The notes: generated from the letters alone by a model not told the origin. A DNA stretch of 64,000 nucleotides from Amycolatopsis iheyensis (GCF_024703995.1 NZ_JAMXQV010000024.1:62001-126000), one strand, 5' to 3'. Counted from the first letter of the stretch, positions 49,659 through 58,591 are shown. Translations and numbers: made by a program.

Positions 49659-50204
49659 TCACGCCATCCCGTCTGGGCCGGCGGAGGTCTGGAAGACCGG
49701 CAGCTGGCGGCGTCCGAGTAGCAGGTCGGTGACGAGGTCGTCGTAGGCGCGGGCGAGCTCGCCGAGCTGTCGGGCGGCCAGCCGTACCTGCGGATCGGCG
49801 GGCTCGTGCCTGTCCTCGGCGAGCAGCTGGCCGCGCATCCACACGATCACTAGCCGCTCGATGAGCTGGCCGAGGGATTCGGTGTGCAGTACCCCGGTCC
49901 GGCGCTGGGGCAGCTCGACCGCGCCCCATCGGTCGATTCGGTCGATCAGCGCTGCGCACGCGGCGTCGCCGCGCTGCTGGGCGCGGATCGCGGCGGTAAT
50001 GGCGTGCGCGTCGGCGTCGGGATCGCCGAGCACCCGGTGGACCTGCGCGCGCGTCCGATTCGCGGTGGCCAGGGCAGAGGCCGCGGCCAAGACCGGGTGC
50101 TGATAGCCGCCGGACGGAGTGGTGGTGAACGCGCGGACCACCGCGGCCGCGCGTGGCGGCGAGGACGGGCTGCTCGCCGAGGTCGTCTTCAGGGCCGCGG
50201 CCAT
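49659..50204 (-). CDS. DUF4254-like protein
   Basis: A 181-residue protein. ATG 50204 is chosen because it follows the stop of the upstream gene; an earlier in-frame start overlaps it. The segment LIDRIDRWGAVELPQRRT then LHTESLGQLIERLVIVWMRG matches the DUF4254 pattern (HTETPGxxIDRLxIxxLK). In other bacteria DUF4254 genes lie near glycosylation or sugar-modification genes. Function not established. Confidence 0.6.
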   Translation of the reverse strand: MAAALKTTSASSPSSPPRAAAVVRAFTTTPSGGYQHPVLAAASALATANRTRAQVHRVLGDPDADAHAITAAIRAQQRGDAACAALIDRIDRWGAVELPQRRTGVLHTESLGQLIERLVIVWMRGQLLAEDRHEPADPQVRLAARQLGELARAYDDLVTDLLLGRRQLPVFQTSAGPDGMA

Positions 50205-50209
50205 CGGCG

Positions 50210-50647
50210 TCACGAGGCCGACCTGCTCGGCCCGACCATGGGCGGGACCGGTCGTCCGGACATCTCCCACTGGGCGAAGTGGACGACGATGCGGTGCCAC
50301 AGACCCGGTTCGCCGACTTCAGCGACGTGCATCCGCACACGGTGTGCACGGTCGTCCCAGCAGGCCAGGATCCGCACGCCTGCCTGGGCGTCGGTGTCGA
50401 GGAACAGGTGCTCGTCGATGCGCGGCTGCAGGGTGCGGCGCCGGTGCTCGACGGTGGGCAGGCCGGCCCGGACGATCGCGGCCGCGGCTTGGTGCTCGAT
50501 CCCGGGCACCAAGCATGCCGGGGCCAGCGGTGAGCGTTGCAGCTCGGCGATCACCTCGGCTTGGCGATCGACGCGGCGAGCCCCTCGCCTTAAGTGGGTA
50601 ACGAGATCGGACAGGGAAGGCCTGGTCGCCGTCGGTATTGCGGTCAT
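50210..50647 (-). CDS. Hypothetical protein, first gene of four-gene operon
   Basis: A 145-residue protein from ATG 50647. Basic helical N-terminus (LVTHLRRGARRVDRQAEVIA), globular middle with VRILACWDDRAHRVRMHVAE. No family recognised. It begins 275 bases from the divergent HTH gene, with repeat elements in between. Confidence 0.5.
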   Translation of the reverse strand: MTAIPTATRPSLSDLVTHLRRGARRVDRQAEVIAELQRSPLAPACLVPGIEHQAAAAIVRAGLPTVEHRRRTLQPRIDEHLFLDTDAQAGVRILACWDDRAHRVRMHVAEVGEPGLWHRIVVHFAQWEMSGRPVPPMVGPSRSAS

Positions 50648-50793
50648 CAGATGGGCTCCTTCACGATCGGGCTCGATCTGGGTCGGGGATGGGAATCGGC
50701 CGACAGGTCGCGGTGTGGTGGCCGAGGGTCCGCAGATTCCCGACGGCGGACGCGTGGTGAAGTGCCTGTTGCCATGCTCGCGCCATTCGTCTG

Positions 50794-50824
50794 CCCCTCA
50801 ACATCGTGGTTGATACCCCTCAAC
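50794..50824. promoter_or_regulatory. Direct repeat CCCCTCAAC, 22 bp apart
   Basis: Copies at 50794-50802 and 50816-50824, two helical turns apart, in the intergenic region of a divergent pair. Candidate operator for the leftward operon. Confidence 0.45.
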
Positions 50825-50852
50825 TCTGTGCCTGCATTGAAGGTCGGCGCCT

Positions 50853-50914
50853 AGTTTAGTGGTATTAACTGGATGTTAGGGTGGGGCGGGCGCGCTAGTC
50901 AAGGGGTCTAAACT
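50853..50914. promoter_or_regulatory. Inverted repeat AGTTTAG / CTAAACT before the HTH gene
   Basis: Arms at 50853-50859 and 50908-50914. The right arm ends eight bases before the GTG start of the HTH gene, in an AT-rich patch likely to hold its promoter. Confidence 0.4.
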
Positions 50915-50921
50915 CGCTGGG

Positions 50922-51749
50922 GTGAGTATCGATCGCGAGTTCGACGACCTGCGCCGTGACCCCGATCCGCTGCGCCGCGGGCGCCGGGCGACCGAATTGC
51001 TGACCGCCTACAACCAGCTGGCCGCTGAGCTTGCCCGCATCCGCCGGCACGCGATCGAGTGCGCTCGAACCGACCTCAACATGAGGGACAAGGACATCGC
51101 CCCGGAGGTCGGGCTGACCAAGAGCCGGCTCTCACAGCTGATGAAGACCGCGCCGGCCGCCGAGCGCCTCGTCTTCGGCCATGGTCCCGTCAGCATCAGC
51201 GTGCCATTGCGCTATCAAGTCACCGACCGGGAACGCCCGCTGATCGCGGCTGAAGACGCCGAGGCCGCCGACCAGGTGGCGGAGCTGCTGCACTCCTTGT
51301 CCTTCGTCGTCACCCGTCGGCAGATCGAGCCCGAACAATCAGCGCTCCCGGATGGCGACGCCGTTGTCGTCTGTGGACCGAAGTCTGCGCCGGTGGGCGC
51401 CCACCTGCTCGAAGCCGACCCTGCGCTGCGCGTGATCCAGGCCGGATCTCGCTGGTGGGTCGAGGAGGTCGGCACCGGTGTCCGACACGGCTCCCCAGCG
51501 GATGAACCCACCCCGCGATCTGGCGACATTGCCTACATCGCCAGGCAAATCCGGGACGGGCGGGTAGTCGTGCACATCGCCGGAATTCACACGATCGGCT
51601 CGCTCGGCGCCGCTCATTTCCTGGCCAACAACCTCGCGGCACTGTTCACCATGACCGGTGACACGTCATGCTCGATGGTGGTGCGTTGCTTCGTCGATGA
51701 CCGGCACGTCAGCGCCAGCGAACTGCTCGCCGGCCCCTTCGTGTGGTGA
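50922..51749 (+). CDS. HTH protein with C-terminal sensor-like domain
   Basis: A 275-residue protein from GTG 50922. Residues about 33-75 form a HTH (RDKDIAPEVGLTKSRLSQLM). The C-terminal 160 residues carry a conserved-looking domain: AVVVCGPKSAPVGAHLLEAD, then DIAYIARQI and VVVHIAGIHTIGSLGAAHFL. That pattern (a GPKS-type loop and a final AGxxxxGSLGAA strand) occurs in uncharacterised actinobacterial proteins thought to sense a ligand. It is followed four bases later by a PP2C-like gene. Confidence 0.65.
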   Translation: MSIDREFDDLRRDPDPLRRGRRATELLTAYNQLAAELARIRRHAIECARTDLNMRDKDIAPEVGLTKSRLSQLMKTAPAAERLVFGHGPVSISVPLRYQVTDRERPLIAAEDAEAADQVAELLHSLSFVVTRRQIEPEQSALPDGDAVVVCGPKSAPVGAHLLEADPALRVIQAGSRWWVEEVGTGVRHGSPADEPTPRSGDIAYIARQIRDGRVVVHIAGIHTIGSLGAAHFLANNLAALFTMTGDTSCSMVVRCFVDDRHVSASELLAGPFVW

Positions 51750-51753
51750 GCAC

Positions 51754-52578
51754 GTGGAAATAGCATCGGCTCAGCTGCCGGCAATCCACGCCAGCGACGA
51801 CAAGATCGTCACCTTTCCCAAGGGTGTGATCATGCTCGACGGGGCGTCGGCGTTTGTGTCCATGCCAGTTCCTCCGGCGATCTATGCTGCAGAGCTCGGC
51901 GCACAACTCAGTGCCCACCTCGTCGACTCGCCCGGCGCGGACCTTGCCGAGGTCCTCGGTGAGGCAATCCTCGATGTCGCGGCACGCTTAGATCTTCGCC
52001 CGGGCAAGTCGCCCTCGAGCACAGTCACGATCGTGCGCGAGTACGGCGGCTGGCTCGATCTATTGCTGCTGGGTGACAATCTCGTCGTGCTGCCCAAGAC
52101 AGTCATCACGGACATGCGACTGAGCCAGCTCGATCTCGAGCCAAGCAGGCGATACCGGCAGCGCCTCGGCCGCGGCTTGGGGTTCGACGCGGCTCACCGA
52201 AACATCCTGCGCGAGCTGCAGACGCAGCAGGCGGAACGTCGCAACCGGCCGGGGGGATACTGGATCGCCGAGGCAGAGCCTGCTGCAGCCCGGAACGCCG
52301 TCGTCCATCGCTTCCGAACCACGGAAATTCCGTGGGTCGGCTTGGCTACCGATGGCGCCTACAAGCCGATGCAGCACCTTCATCTGGACGACTGGCCACA
52401 GCTTGCATCCGTTGGACCCGGAGTTCTCGAACAGATCCTGCGCCGATGCGAGGACTGGGAAGCTCGGGACGACCCCGCGGGGGTGAATCTGCCGCGTGCC
52501 AAACGCCACGACGACAAGAGCATCGCGATCGCGATGCCTACGGCGCACCTTCAGATAGCCGACGCGATCACTCCGTGA
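51754..52578 (+). CDS. PP2C-like phosphatase-domain protein
   Basis: A 274-residue protein from GTG 51754. Segments fit a degenerate PP2C: TVTIVREYGGWLDLLLLGDN, then GGYWIAEAEPAA, then WVGLATDGAYKPM, then AKRHDDKSIAIAM with the metal-binding Asp pair. The N-terminal DGxG motif is not obvious (IMLDGASAFVS is the best candidate), so metal binding may be partial. It is coupled to the upstream HTH-sensor gene. It may dephosphorylate a partner or simply bind a phosphoprotein. Confidence 0.65.
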   Translation: MEIASAQLPAIHASDDKIVTFPKGVIMLDGASAFVSMPVPPAIYAAELGAQLSAHLVDSPGADLAEVLGEAILDVAARLDLRPGKSPSSTVTIVREYGGWLDLLLLGDNLVVLPKTVITDMRLSQLDLEPSRRYRQRLGRGLGFDAAHRNILRELQTQQAERRNRPGGYWIAEAEPAAARNAVVHRFRTTEIPWVGLATDGAYKPMQHLHLDDWPQLASVGPGVLEQILRRCEDWEARDDPAGVNLPRAKRHDDKSIAIAMPTAHLQIADAITP

Positions 52579-52767
52579 CCCTTCGGTCGTCCGATGTTGT
52601 CGCCGGCGGCAAGGCGCGCCACCAGGTTTCCCGCGAATTGTGAACTCGGGTGCGTCCGGGTCGCCGGAACCTGGAGATGATGGCGTGTGCGGTGCCCGTT
52701 CGCTCCGGTGACCCTCGTAGGCAAACAACGCTGACTGATCATTGAGGCGGCTCGGGTTGGTGCGCGG

Positions 52768-53427
52768 CTACCAGAACAGGTGAGTGCGCTCGCCGGCGTG
52801 GTAGCGGTGGGCGGCCAGGAACAGTCGGAGGTAGATCTGGTCGGTGCCCAGGAAGTTGCGGACCAGGTTGGCGGTGTCGAGGGTGCCTTCGGTGACCAGC
52901 AGGCCGTCCGCGGCACGGTGGCCCCACAGCGCCGGAACGCTGGTGTCGGAGCCGTCGGCGAGGCGGATCGCCTCGTCGATACCGACCTCGACGAGCCCGA
53001 CGACTTCGTCATCTTCGATCCGGATGGCGGCCAGGTCGTCCTCGATCGGCAGCAGGTGCCAGTACTGGAACTCGCGCTCGATATAGGTGTCGCTGAGCGT
53101 GGCGACGGTCTGGCGGATCCCGATCGGGTGCAGGTCGGTGTAGGCGATCTTGCGCCCGAACTCTTCGTCGACCTCGCGCACGGAGGTGGTGGGCTCGCCG
53201 GCGCGGTAGTGGCCGCCGACGGTGAAGTCGGCGATCGGCTGGGCCGGTGGGCCGCCCGGGATCCGGTTAGGAGACTTGATCTGCAGCAGCACGCTGCGGC
53301 GGGGTAGGGCGAGAGCCAGGGCGGAGAACGTGCGATGCCACAGTCCCTGCCGATGCGCCTCCCGTTTGTCGGCGGTGGTGCCGGTGGGCTGGTTGAGGTC
53401 GGTGACGATGTCGATCTGTTCGCTCAT
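52768..53427 (-). CDS. NUDIX hydrolase
   Basis: A 219-residue NUDIX protein, last gene of the six-gene operon. The first 30 residues (DIVTDLNQPTGTTADKREAH) resemble the IDI-type NUDIX lead. The Nudix box is GGHYRAGEPTTSVREVDEEFG-like: the spacing between the first Glu and REVDEE is two residues shorter than canonical, with REVDEEFG itself intact. ATG 53427 overlaps the upstream stop (ATGA). A nucleotide-sugar or other diphosphate substrate is likely. Confidence 0.8.
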   Translation of the reverse strand: MSEQIDIVTDLNQPTGTTADKREAHRQGLWHRTFSALALALPRRSVLLQIKSPNRIPGGPPAQPIADFTVGGHYRAGEPTTSVREVDEEFGRKIAYTDLHPIGIRQTVATLSDTYIEREFQYWHLLPIEDDLAAIRIEDDEVVGLVEVGIDEAIRLADGSDTSVPALWGHRAADGLLVTEGTLDTANLVRNFLGTDQIYLRLFLAAHRYHAGERTHLFW

Positions 53428-54269
53428 CGGGTGGTTCCTGTCTGTGTGGTGAGAAGCGCCTGTGAGGTGAGGGGCGGTAGCGCGGTGAGGGCGGGGCTGG
53501 TGGTGTGCAGGTTCCAGAAGGCGGTGTTGGCGGCGTGGTAGCTGCGGGCGTCGCCGACGGTGACCCAGGTTGCGGTCAGCCGGTGCAGGCCGACCTCGCC
53601 GGTGTGGGCGAGCTGGCCGACAGCGATGCCGAGGTCGATCTCGCCGCGGGCGTGGGCGGTCGGGACGAGGCGGTCGAGGATGGTCGGGCGCAGCACGAGG
53701 CGGGACACTACGGCCAGCGGTTCGCCGACCGTGTCGGCCGGTGGGCGCTGCCGGATCTGCGCGACGAGGGATGCGTTGTCTGGGCGGGGGTCGATGATGC
53801 CGACGGCGGGGATGCGGTCGCGGGGCACGAGCTGGGCGGCGATCGCGGCGTCCGCGCCGGCGCGGACTTGGCGGGCCATGGCGGCGAGGTTGTGCCCGGG
53901 GCTGGGCTCGCCGAGCAGGACGTCGTCGCCGAAGGCGACCAGGAATGTCGTCGCCTCGGCGAGCCGCTCGCGCAGGGTCAGCAGTGGGACCGCGTTGCCG
54001 TAGCCGGGTTCGACGTCTTCGGGCACGGTGGTGACGGGCCAGCCGTGTTCGCGGTGCAGCCGCTGGGCCAGGGCGGGGATCGCGGTGTCGCCGGGGCGGG
54101 TCACCACAATGGCCTCGGTCGCTCCGGCGCCCAGGCATTCGGCGATCACCCAGGTGATTGCGGGGCGGCCTCCGACCGGCAGGACTTCTTTGGGCAGGAT
54201 CTGGGTGAACTCGGCGAAGCGGGTTCCGGCGCCGCCGGCGGTGATGACGGCGGGCAGGGTGTGGGTCAT
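53424..54269 (-). CDS. Nucleotidyltransferase (GalU/RmlA-like)
   Basis: A 281-residue NTP_transferase: AVITAGGAGTRFAEFTQILP (about 7-26) with KEVLPVGGRP carries the signature of sugar-1-phosphate nucleotidyltransferases; FLVAFGDDVLLGE has the metal-binding Asp; the end has WVTVGDARSY. It would make an NDP-sugar or a related activated molecule. Overlaps both neighbours by ATGA. Confidence 0.85.
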   Translation of the reverse strand: MTHTLPAVITAGGAGTRFAEFTQILPKEVLPVGGRPAITWVIAECLGAGATEAIVVTRPGDTAIPALAQRLHREHGWPVTTVPEDVEPGYGNAVPLLTLRERLAEATTFLVAFGDDVLLGEPSPGHNLAAMARQVRAGADAAIAAQLVPRDRIPAVGIIDPRPDNASLVAQIRQRPPADTVGEPLAVVSRLVLRPTILDRLVPTAHARGEIDLGIAVGQLAHTGEVGLHRLTATWVTVGDARSYHAANTAFWNLHTTSPALTALPPLTSQALLTTQTGTTR

Positions 54270-55405
54270 CGGCAGGCCTCCACGTGCTCGCGCAGGAGCT
54301 GGATCATCCGGTGCCGGTCGGCGTGCACACCGCTGCGCAGCTGCAGCACTGGCACCGTGGCACTGAGCTCACGTACGAACGCGAGCGCGCCGCGGGCCAG
54401 CTCGACGCCGCGGCGGCGGCGAGGCAGGAACCACGGCTCGATCCAGAACTCGTCGCGCGGGGTGAAACAGTTGCGGGACAGGACTTGCTGCGCGTCCGAT
54501 TCGGACAGACGCCGGATCTGCGGGGGAGTGTCGGTGTCGTCGAGCCCGGCCAGGACGACGACCTGCAGGCTGGACGCCGCGCGCATGGTGGTGTGCAGCG
54601 CGCGGGTGTACTCGTCGGGGCTAAACATGGCCTTGACCGGGGTGCCGAACTCCGCGGGCAGGTCCTCGGGGGCCGGGCGGGCGAGCAGCGGCACCGCGCG
54701 GGCCAGCAGCGGGGTGGCCTCCAGGGTGCCGCGGGCGATCGGGACCGGCAGCGGCACGGCGACCATCCGCGGCGCCCCGGCTGTGCTCGGGGTGAGGATC
54801 ACGCGGTCGTTGGACAGGGCCGCGGCGCCGCACGAGCCGCACAGCAGGGTGAGCAGGCTGGTCTTGCCGGCGTTGCGGGGCCCGCACACCAGAACGCCGA
54901 GCCCGTTCAGGTCGGCGCCCGCGGCGTGGAACACGACCCCGGCGTGGTCTTCGTAGGTGCGCAGCATGGCCTCGCGGATCAGCCGCAGCGGCCGGCCGTA
55001 GCCCGGCTGCAGCGGGTCGCGCTCGAACACGGTGACCGTGCCGTTGACGGCGCGGACGGCGAACGCGGCCGGCCGGTGCTCGATGGTGTCGGCGGCGACG
55101 GTGTACCAGCGGGCGCCGCGGCGCGAGCGAGCCTCCAGCAGCACCACGCCGGGGATGTGCTCGATCGTGCGGTGTTCGCCCGCGGCGAGAACGGCGGTGG
55201 CCTCGGCCAGCCCAGCCTGTCCGGCCGCGCCGTGCTCCACGGTCAGCTCGAGACCGGGCAGGCGCTGGTCGCCGGCCCGCCCGGGCAGGTAGTGCGCGAG
55301 GTAGTCGCGCTGCTGGGCCAGGACGCCGGGCGCGGCGTGGACGGTGACCGCGACGTCGCCGGCCCAGTCGCTGATGGCTTGGTCGCTCAGGGCGGCGGGA
55401 TTCAT
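54266..55405 (-). CDS. HPr-kinase-like P-loop protein
   Basis: A 379-residue protein. The P-loop is VCGPRNAGKTSLLTLL (about 172-187), then ALSNDRVILTP in the place of the HPr-kinase second metal motif. The N-terminal half (about 1-150) is beta-rich like HPr-kinase-related N domains. HprK-like kinases occur in several peptide or small-molecule pathways, where they phosphorylate a hydroxyl group. Overlaps both neighbours by ATGA. Confidence 0.75.
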   Translation of the reverse strand: MNPAALSDQAISDWAGDVAVTVHAAPGVLAQQRDYLAHYLPGRAGDQRLPGLELTVEHGAAGQAGLAEATAVLAAGEHRTIEHIPGVVLLEARSRRGARWYTVAADTIEHRPAAFAVRAVNGTVTVFERDPLQPGYGRPLRLIREAMLRTYEDHAGVVFHAAGADLNGLGVLVCGPRNAGKTSLLTLLCGSCGAAALSNDRVILTPSTAGAPRMVAVPLPVPIARGTLEATPLLARAVPLLARPAPEDLPAEFGTPVKAMFSPDEYTRALHTTMRAASSLQVVVLAGLDDTDTPPQIRRLSESDAQQVLSRNCFTPRDEFWIEPWFLPRRRRGVELARGALAFVRELSATVPVLQLRSGVHADRHRMIQLLREHVEACR

Positions 55406-56196
55406 GCGGCGCAGGCCTCGACCGCGGCCTGCGTGTCGTGTACGCGCCGCCGCTGCTCGCCGGGGCGCAGCCGGCTCAGCGCGAGCACGGAGGTGCGTTC
55501 GAACAGCTGCAGCATCGCCTGCAGGGGAACCCGGTCCTCGGTGGCGGCCCGGGCGAGGGTGAGGCGGGCCCCGAACCACGCGGCGGGGAAGGCGGTCCCG
55601 GCGGTCGCCGGGGCCAGCCGCAGCACGTTGGCCGCGGCCGCGGTGTGCCCAGCCTGCAGCAGCGCGCGGGCGGCGTAGCCGAGCATCGCTGCCCGGGTGA
55701 GGGTGGTGTCGAAGCACAACGCGTCGAACAGCGTCTCGAACGGTGTCCGCGCGGCCGGGCGGGCGGACGGGATCAACGGCGGCAGCAGGTCGATCAGGAC
55801 TGGGGCGCCGTCGTCGGGCAGGCAGAAGTTGGCCAGGTTGGTGTCGATCCGGGCGTCGGTGTTCTCCAGCGCGGTGAGCCACCCGAGCACGGTCCGGATC
55901 GCGGTGACCGCGCGGGCCGGGTCAGTGGTGATGATCTCGGGCAGCAGCCGCCCGTCGATCCAGCGGTGCCGCACGCCGAGCCGCGCGGGCCGCCCCTCGG
56001 CGGTGTTCGCGCCGTCGACGAGCTCGAGCCGGTCAGGCAGCCGCACCCCGGCCGCGCGCAGCGTCGCGAGGTAGCCGGTGATCGCCGGGAGGCCGTCGCG
56101 GCACAGCGCGTCGGTGAACGCCGCGAACACCGCGGCCGGGGCGAGCTGCTTGTGCACGGTGTCGCCGTCACGGGTGCAGCGGGTGAAGGTGCTCAT
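55402..56196 (-). CDS. Phosphotransferase/kinase-fold protein
   Basis: A 264-residue protein. The start (FTRCTRDGDTVHKQLAPAAV) and the segment TNLANFCLPDDGAPVLIDLL resemble an aminoglycoside-phosphotransferase-like fold: DTNLANF in place of HGDxxxxN and LIDLLPP in place of the DFG-like Asp. The catalytic HxD is replaced, so activity is uncertain. ATGA overlaps on both sides. Confidence 0.6.
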   Translation of the reverse strand: MSTFTRCTRDGDTVHKQLAPAAVFAAFTDALCRDGLPAITGYLATLRAAGVRLPDRLELVDGANTAEGRPARLGVRHRWIDGRLLPEIITTDPARAVTAIRTVLGWLTALENTDARIDTNLANFCLPDDGAPVLIDLLPPLIPSARPAARTPFETLFDALCFDTTLTRAAMLGYAARALLQAGHTAAAANVLRLAPATAGTAFPAAWFGARLTLARAATEDRVPLQAMLQLFERTSVLALSRLRPGEQRRRVHDTQAAVEACAA

Positions 56197-56747
56197 CGGG
56201 GCACTCCCTGTAGGTCGAGGAATCGGCTTGCGTCGCAGACCATGGCCGCGAACGCCGCGCCCAGGTCCAGGCCGCGGTGGGCGGCGAAGGCATCACAGCC
56301 GGCCAGCACCGCGCCGGCGGCCGCGGCGATGCCGGGCAGGGTCCCGGTCGGGGTGTGCCGGGCCCCGGTGTGGCACAGGGCGGCCTCCGCCAGGTCCCCG
56401 CAGTCCAGCTGCAGCCGCAACAGCACGACTGCGGCGTTGCGCACGGGCTCGGCGCAGGCTGGGGGCTCGGGGGTGGTGTCGGCGAGCACCGCGACGCTGA
56501 CGGCTGAGAGCACGATGTCCGCTAGTTCGTCGCCGATGTCGGCGATCACGCGCTGCGGGTCGTCGGCCGAGGCCGGCAGGGCGCCGTCCTCGCGCAGCAG
56601 GCACACCGCCAGGTGCCCGAGCTGGCGCAGCAGCTCGGCGGCCGCAGTGACCGGATCCCACGCCACCGGCGCGGTCGCGGCGAAGCGGCGCCGCAGTACC
56701 GTGGTCGCGGCCACGGCGGCGGGCAGCTGGTCGGTGATCCGGCTCAT
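56193..56747 (-). CDS. MazG-like nucleotide pyrophosphohydrolase
   Basis: A 184-residue all-helical protein with AAELLRQLGHLAVCLLRED and GDELADIVLSAVSVAVLAD: ExxD in ELADIV matches MazG-type metal ligands, though the upstream ExxE pair is weak. Such enzymes cleave NTPs or NDP compounds. ATG 56747 overlaps the radical SAM stop (ATGA). Confidence 0.65.
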   Translation of the reverse strand: MSRITDQLPAAVAATTVLRRRFAATAPVAWDPVTAAAELLRQLGHLAVCLLREDGALPASADDPQRVIADIGDELADIVLSAVSVAVLADTTPEPPACAEPVRNAAVVLLRLQLDCGDLAEAALCHTGARHTPTGTLPGIAAAAGAVLAGCDAFAAHRGLDLGAAFAAMVCDASRFLDLQGVPR

Positions 56748-57883
56748 CCGATGATCACCGGCCCGGCTCCGGCGGTGCCGGAGTTCCAGTACCGGTCGCC
56801 GGCCTCGCGCACGACCTCGATCCGCACGCCGAGGTCCTGGGTCAGCGCGGCCACGGCCGCGGTCGGCACCGGCGCGTGGATCAGCAGCTCGCGGCCGCCG
56901 GGCTGGAGCGTGAACTCGACCTCGGCCAGGCCCCGGGCGGCCAGCGCGGTCGACACCGTCACCCTCGTCGGTACGACGCGGTCGCCGGCGGCAGCCGCGC
57001 AACAGGCGCGCTGCCCGGCGGGGCAGTGGCTGCGGCGGCACAGGCCGGTGCCGTGGACGCCGTGGGCGTCGGGGCGGCCCAGCGCGTAGGCCAGGGCGCA
57101 GCTGTTGCTGTGGAAGACCGGGTAGTCCGGATGCAGCTCGGCTGTGCGGTGGGTGAAGTCCCAGAAGGCGCGCGGGTAGACGCATTCGGCGTCGGCGACC
57201 CCGTCGGTGGTAGCCAGCTCCGGCCACAGCGCGGCGAGGTCGGCGAGCATCTGCTCGCCTTCGACTTTCAGCCCGGCCACCATCGACGCGGACGCGTAGG
57301 CGGCGGCATGGTCAAGGACGCCGCGCATCACGGGTTCGGTCGCCGACTCCGGCAGCGCCGGGCGCCAGTAGTGCACGATCGGGATCCCGGCGGCGTGCAG
57401 CCGCGGGAAGTTCGCGATCAGGTCCTGGTGCCGGACCCCGCGCTCGACGCGGCGGTCCAGGCCCGAGTAGCTCAGGTACACCAGCACCTGAAGGCCCGCG
57501 TCCCGCGCCTGGACCAACGCGGCGATCGTCTCGTCCGGGACGCCGCACTTGGTGATCAGCACGATCGGGTTGGTGACCTCACGGGCGATCAGCTCCCGCA
57601 GCGTGGCGTGCAGGTGCCGGCGGGCCACGACGGTGTCCATCACGTCGGTCCAGGTGTAGAGGGCCACCGGCCGCCGCGGCGCGTACAGCGGCGAGGCCAG
57701 CAGCTGCGTGACGGCGCTCGAGGCGTCGGCCACCACCACCGGCGGCACCCGGGTCTGGCCGCGCTGCGTGAGGAAGCAATAGGCGCAGCGTTTGAAGCAG
57801 CCCTGGACTGGATTGAGCGCGAGCCATGTGGCGTGCTGGTCGACCACCGACGCGAAGACTCGTGACTTGACCGCAGTACCCAT
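56744..57883 (-). CDS. Radical SAM enzyme with C-terminal Cys cluster
   Basis: A 379-residue radical SAM protein. ATG 57883 is preferred over ATG 57910 because GGGAGG lies five bases before it. The Fe-S motif is CFKRCAYCF (CxxxCxxC, about 28-36), embedded in a spore-photoproduct-lyase-like lead (ATWLALNPVQG). Near residue 265-300 a second group of Cys (GLCRRSHCPAGQRACC) may hold an auxiliary cluster. It is the first gene of the operon and lies beside the 16-bp palindrome. The chemistry is not predictable; nearby kinase and nucleotidyltransferase genes suggest small-molecule maturation. Confidence 0.85.
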   Translation of the reverse strand: MGTAVKSRVFASVVDQHATWLALNPVQGCFKRCAYCFLTQRGQTRVPPVVVADASSAVTQLLASPLYAPRRPVALYTWTDVMDTVVARRHLHATLRELIAREVTNPIVLITKCGVPDETIAALVQARDAGLQVLVYLSYSGLDRRVERGVRHQDLIANFPRLHAAGIPIVHYWRPALPESATEPVMRGVLDHAAAYASASMVAGLKVEGEQMLADLAALWPELATTDGVADAECVYPRAFWDFTHRTAELHPDYPVFHSNSCALAYALGRPDAHGVHGTGLCRRSHCPAGQRACCAAAAGDRVVPTRVTVSTALAARGLAEVEFTLQPGGRELLIHAPVPTAAVAALTQDLGVRIEVVREAGDRYWNSGTAGAGPVIIG

Positions 57884-57925
57884 CTTGTCCCTCCCATCTG
57901 GGATAACCATCGGCGCAACAATACT

Positions 57926-57941
57926 ACTATTCCGGAATAGT
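57926..57941. promoter_or_regulatory. Perfect 16-bp palindrome, probable GntR operator
   Basis: ACTATTCCGGAATAGT is perfectly self-complementary, in an AT-rich patch 43 bases upstream of the radical SAM start and about 87 bases before the divergent UTRA gene. The full GntR/UTRA protein encoded at 58588-59304 is the natural candidate ligand. Confidence 0.75.
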
Positions 57942-58027
57942 GTTATAGCCCAATTGAGGGTTGCGGGATGCCGCGCCGTACTGCTCTACCGGTACTGTGC
58001 GAGCAGGACCGCGAAGGGAGAAAGCCG

Positions 58028-58591
58028 GTGAACGACCTGCCATGGGCCAGTAAGTCCATGTCCTATCTGGACGCCGACCCGGTCGCGCAGTGGGCGGCCG
58101 AGGCGGCCGAGCACGGCCGCGCCGGAAGCAGCCGCCTGCTCGAGGTCGCGGTTCCTGGGGCCGTGCCCGCCCCCGTGATCGCCGCCCTGCGCGTGCCCGC
58201 GGACGCCGCGGTCATCCGGCGCCGGCGGCTGGTGCTCGCCGACGACCGGCCGGTCGAGCTCATGGACTCCTACTACCCGGCCGCGCTCGCCGGTGGCACC
58301 CCGCTGGCGCTGGCCAAGCCAATCCGCGGCGGCGCGACCGCCCAGCTCGCCCTGCTCGGCTACCGCCCTGATCGGTGCCGTGAGTACGTCACTGCCGAGC
58401 AACCGACCGCCGACGAACGCCGGCTGCTGCAGCTCGGCGAGCACCAGTGGGTGCTCAAGCTCCTGCGCCAGCTCCTGCACGAGGGCCACCCCGTCGAGGT
58501 CGACGTGATCGCCCGCACCGCGCCCGGACGTGGCCTGGCCTACGACCTCGCCCTGCCCGCGCCGACCCCGCCCGCGAAGGACCACACGTGA
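58028..58591 (+). CDS. UTRA-domain protein with no DNA-binding domain
   Basis: A 187-residue protein from GTG 58028 (GGGAG upstream). It aligns over its whole length with the UTRA effector domain of HutC/GntR regulators: VIRRRRLVLADDRPVELMDS, then YYPAALAGGTPLALAKPI. The winged helix is absent, not truncated by a frameshift; upstream codons are not coding. It may sense the same ligand as its neighbour, form heterodimers, or act as a ligand-binding antagonist. Overlaps the next gene (GTGA). Confidence 0.78.
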   Translation: MNDLPWASKSMSYLDADPVAQWAAEAAEHGRAGSSRLLEVAVPGAVPAPVIAALRVPADAAVIRRRRLVLADDRPVELMDSYYPAALAGGTPLALAKPIRGGATAQLALLGYRPDRCREYVTAEQPTADERRLLQLGEHQWVLKLLRQLLHEGHPVEVDVIARTAPGRGLAYDLALPAPTPPAKDHT

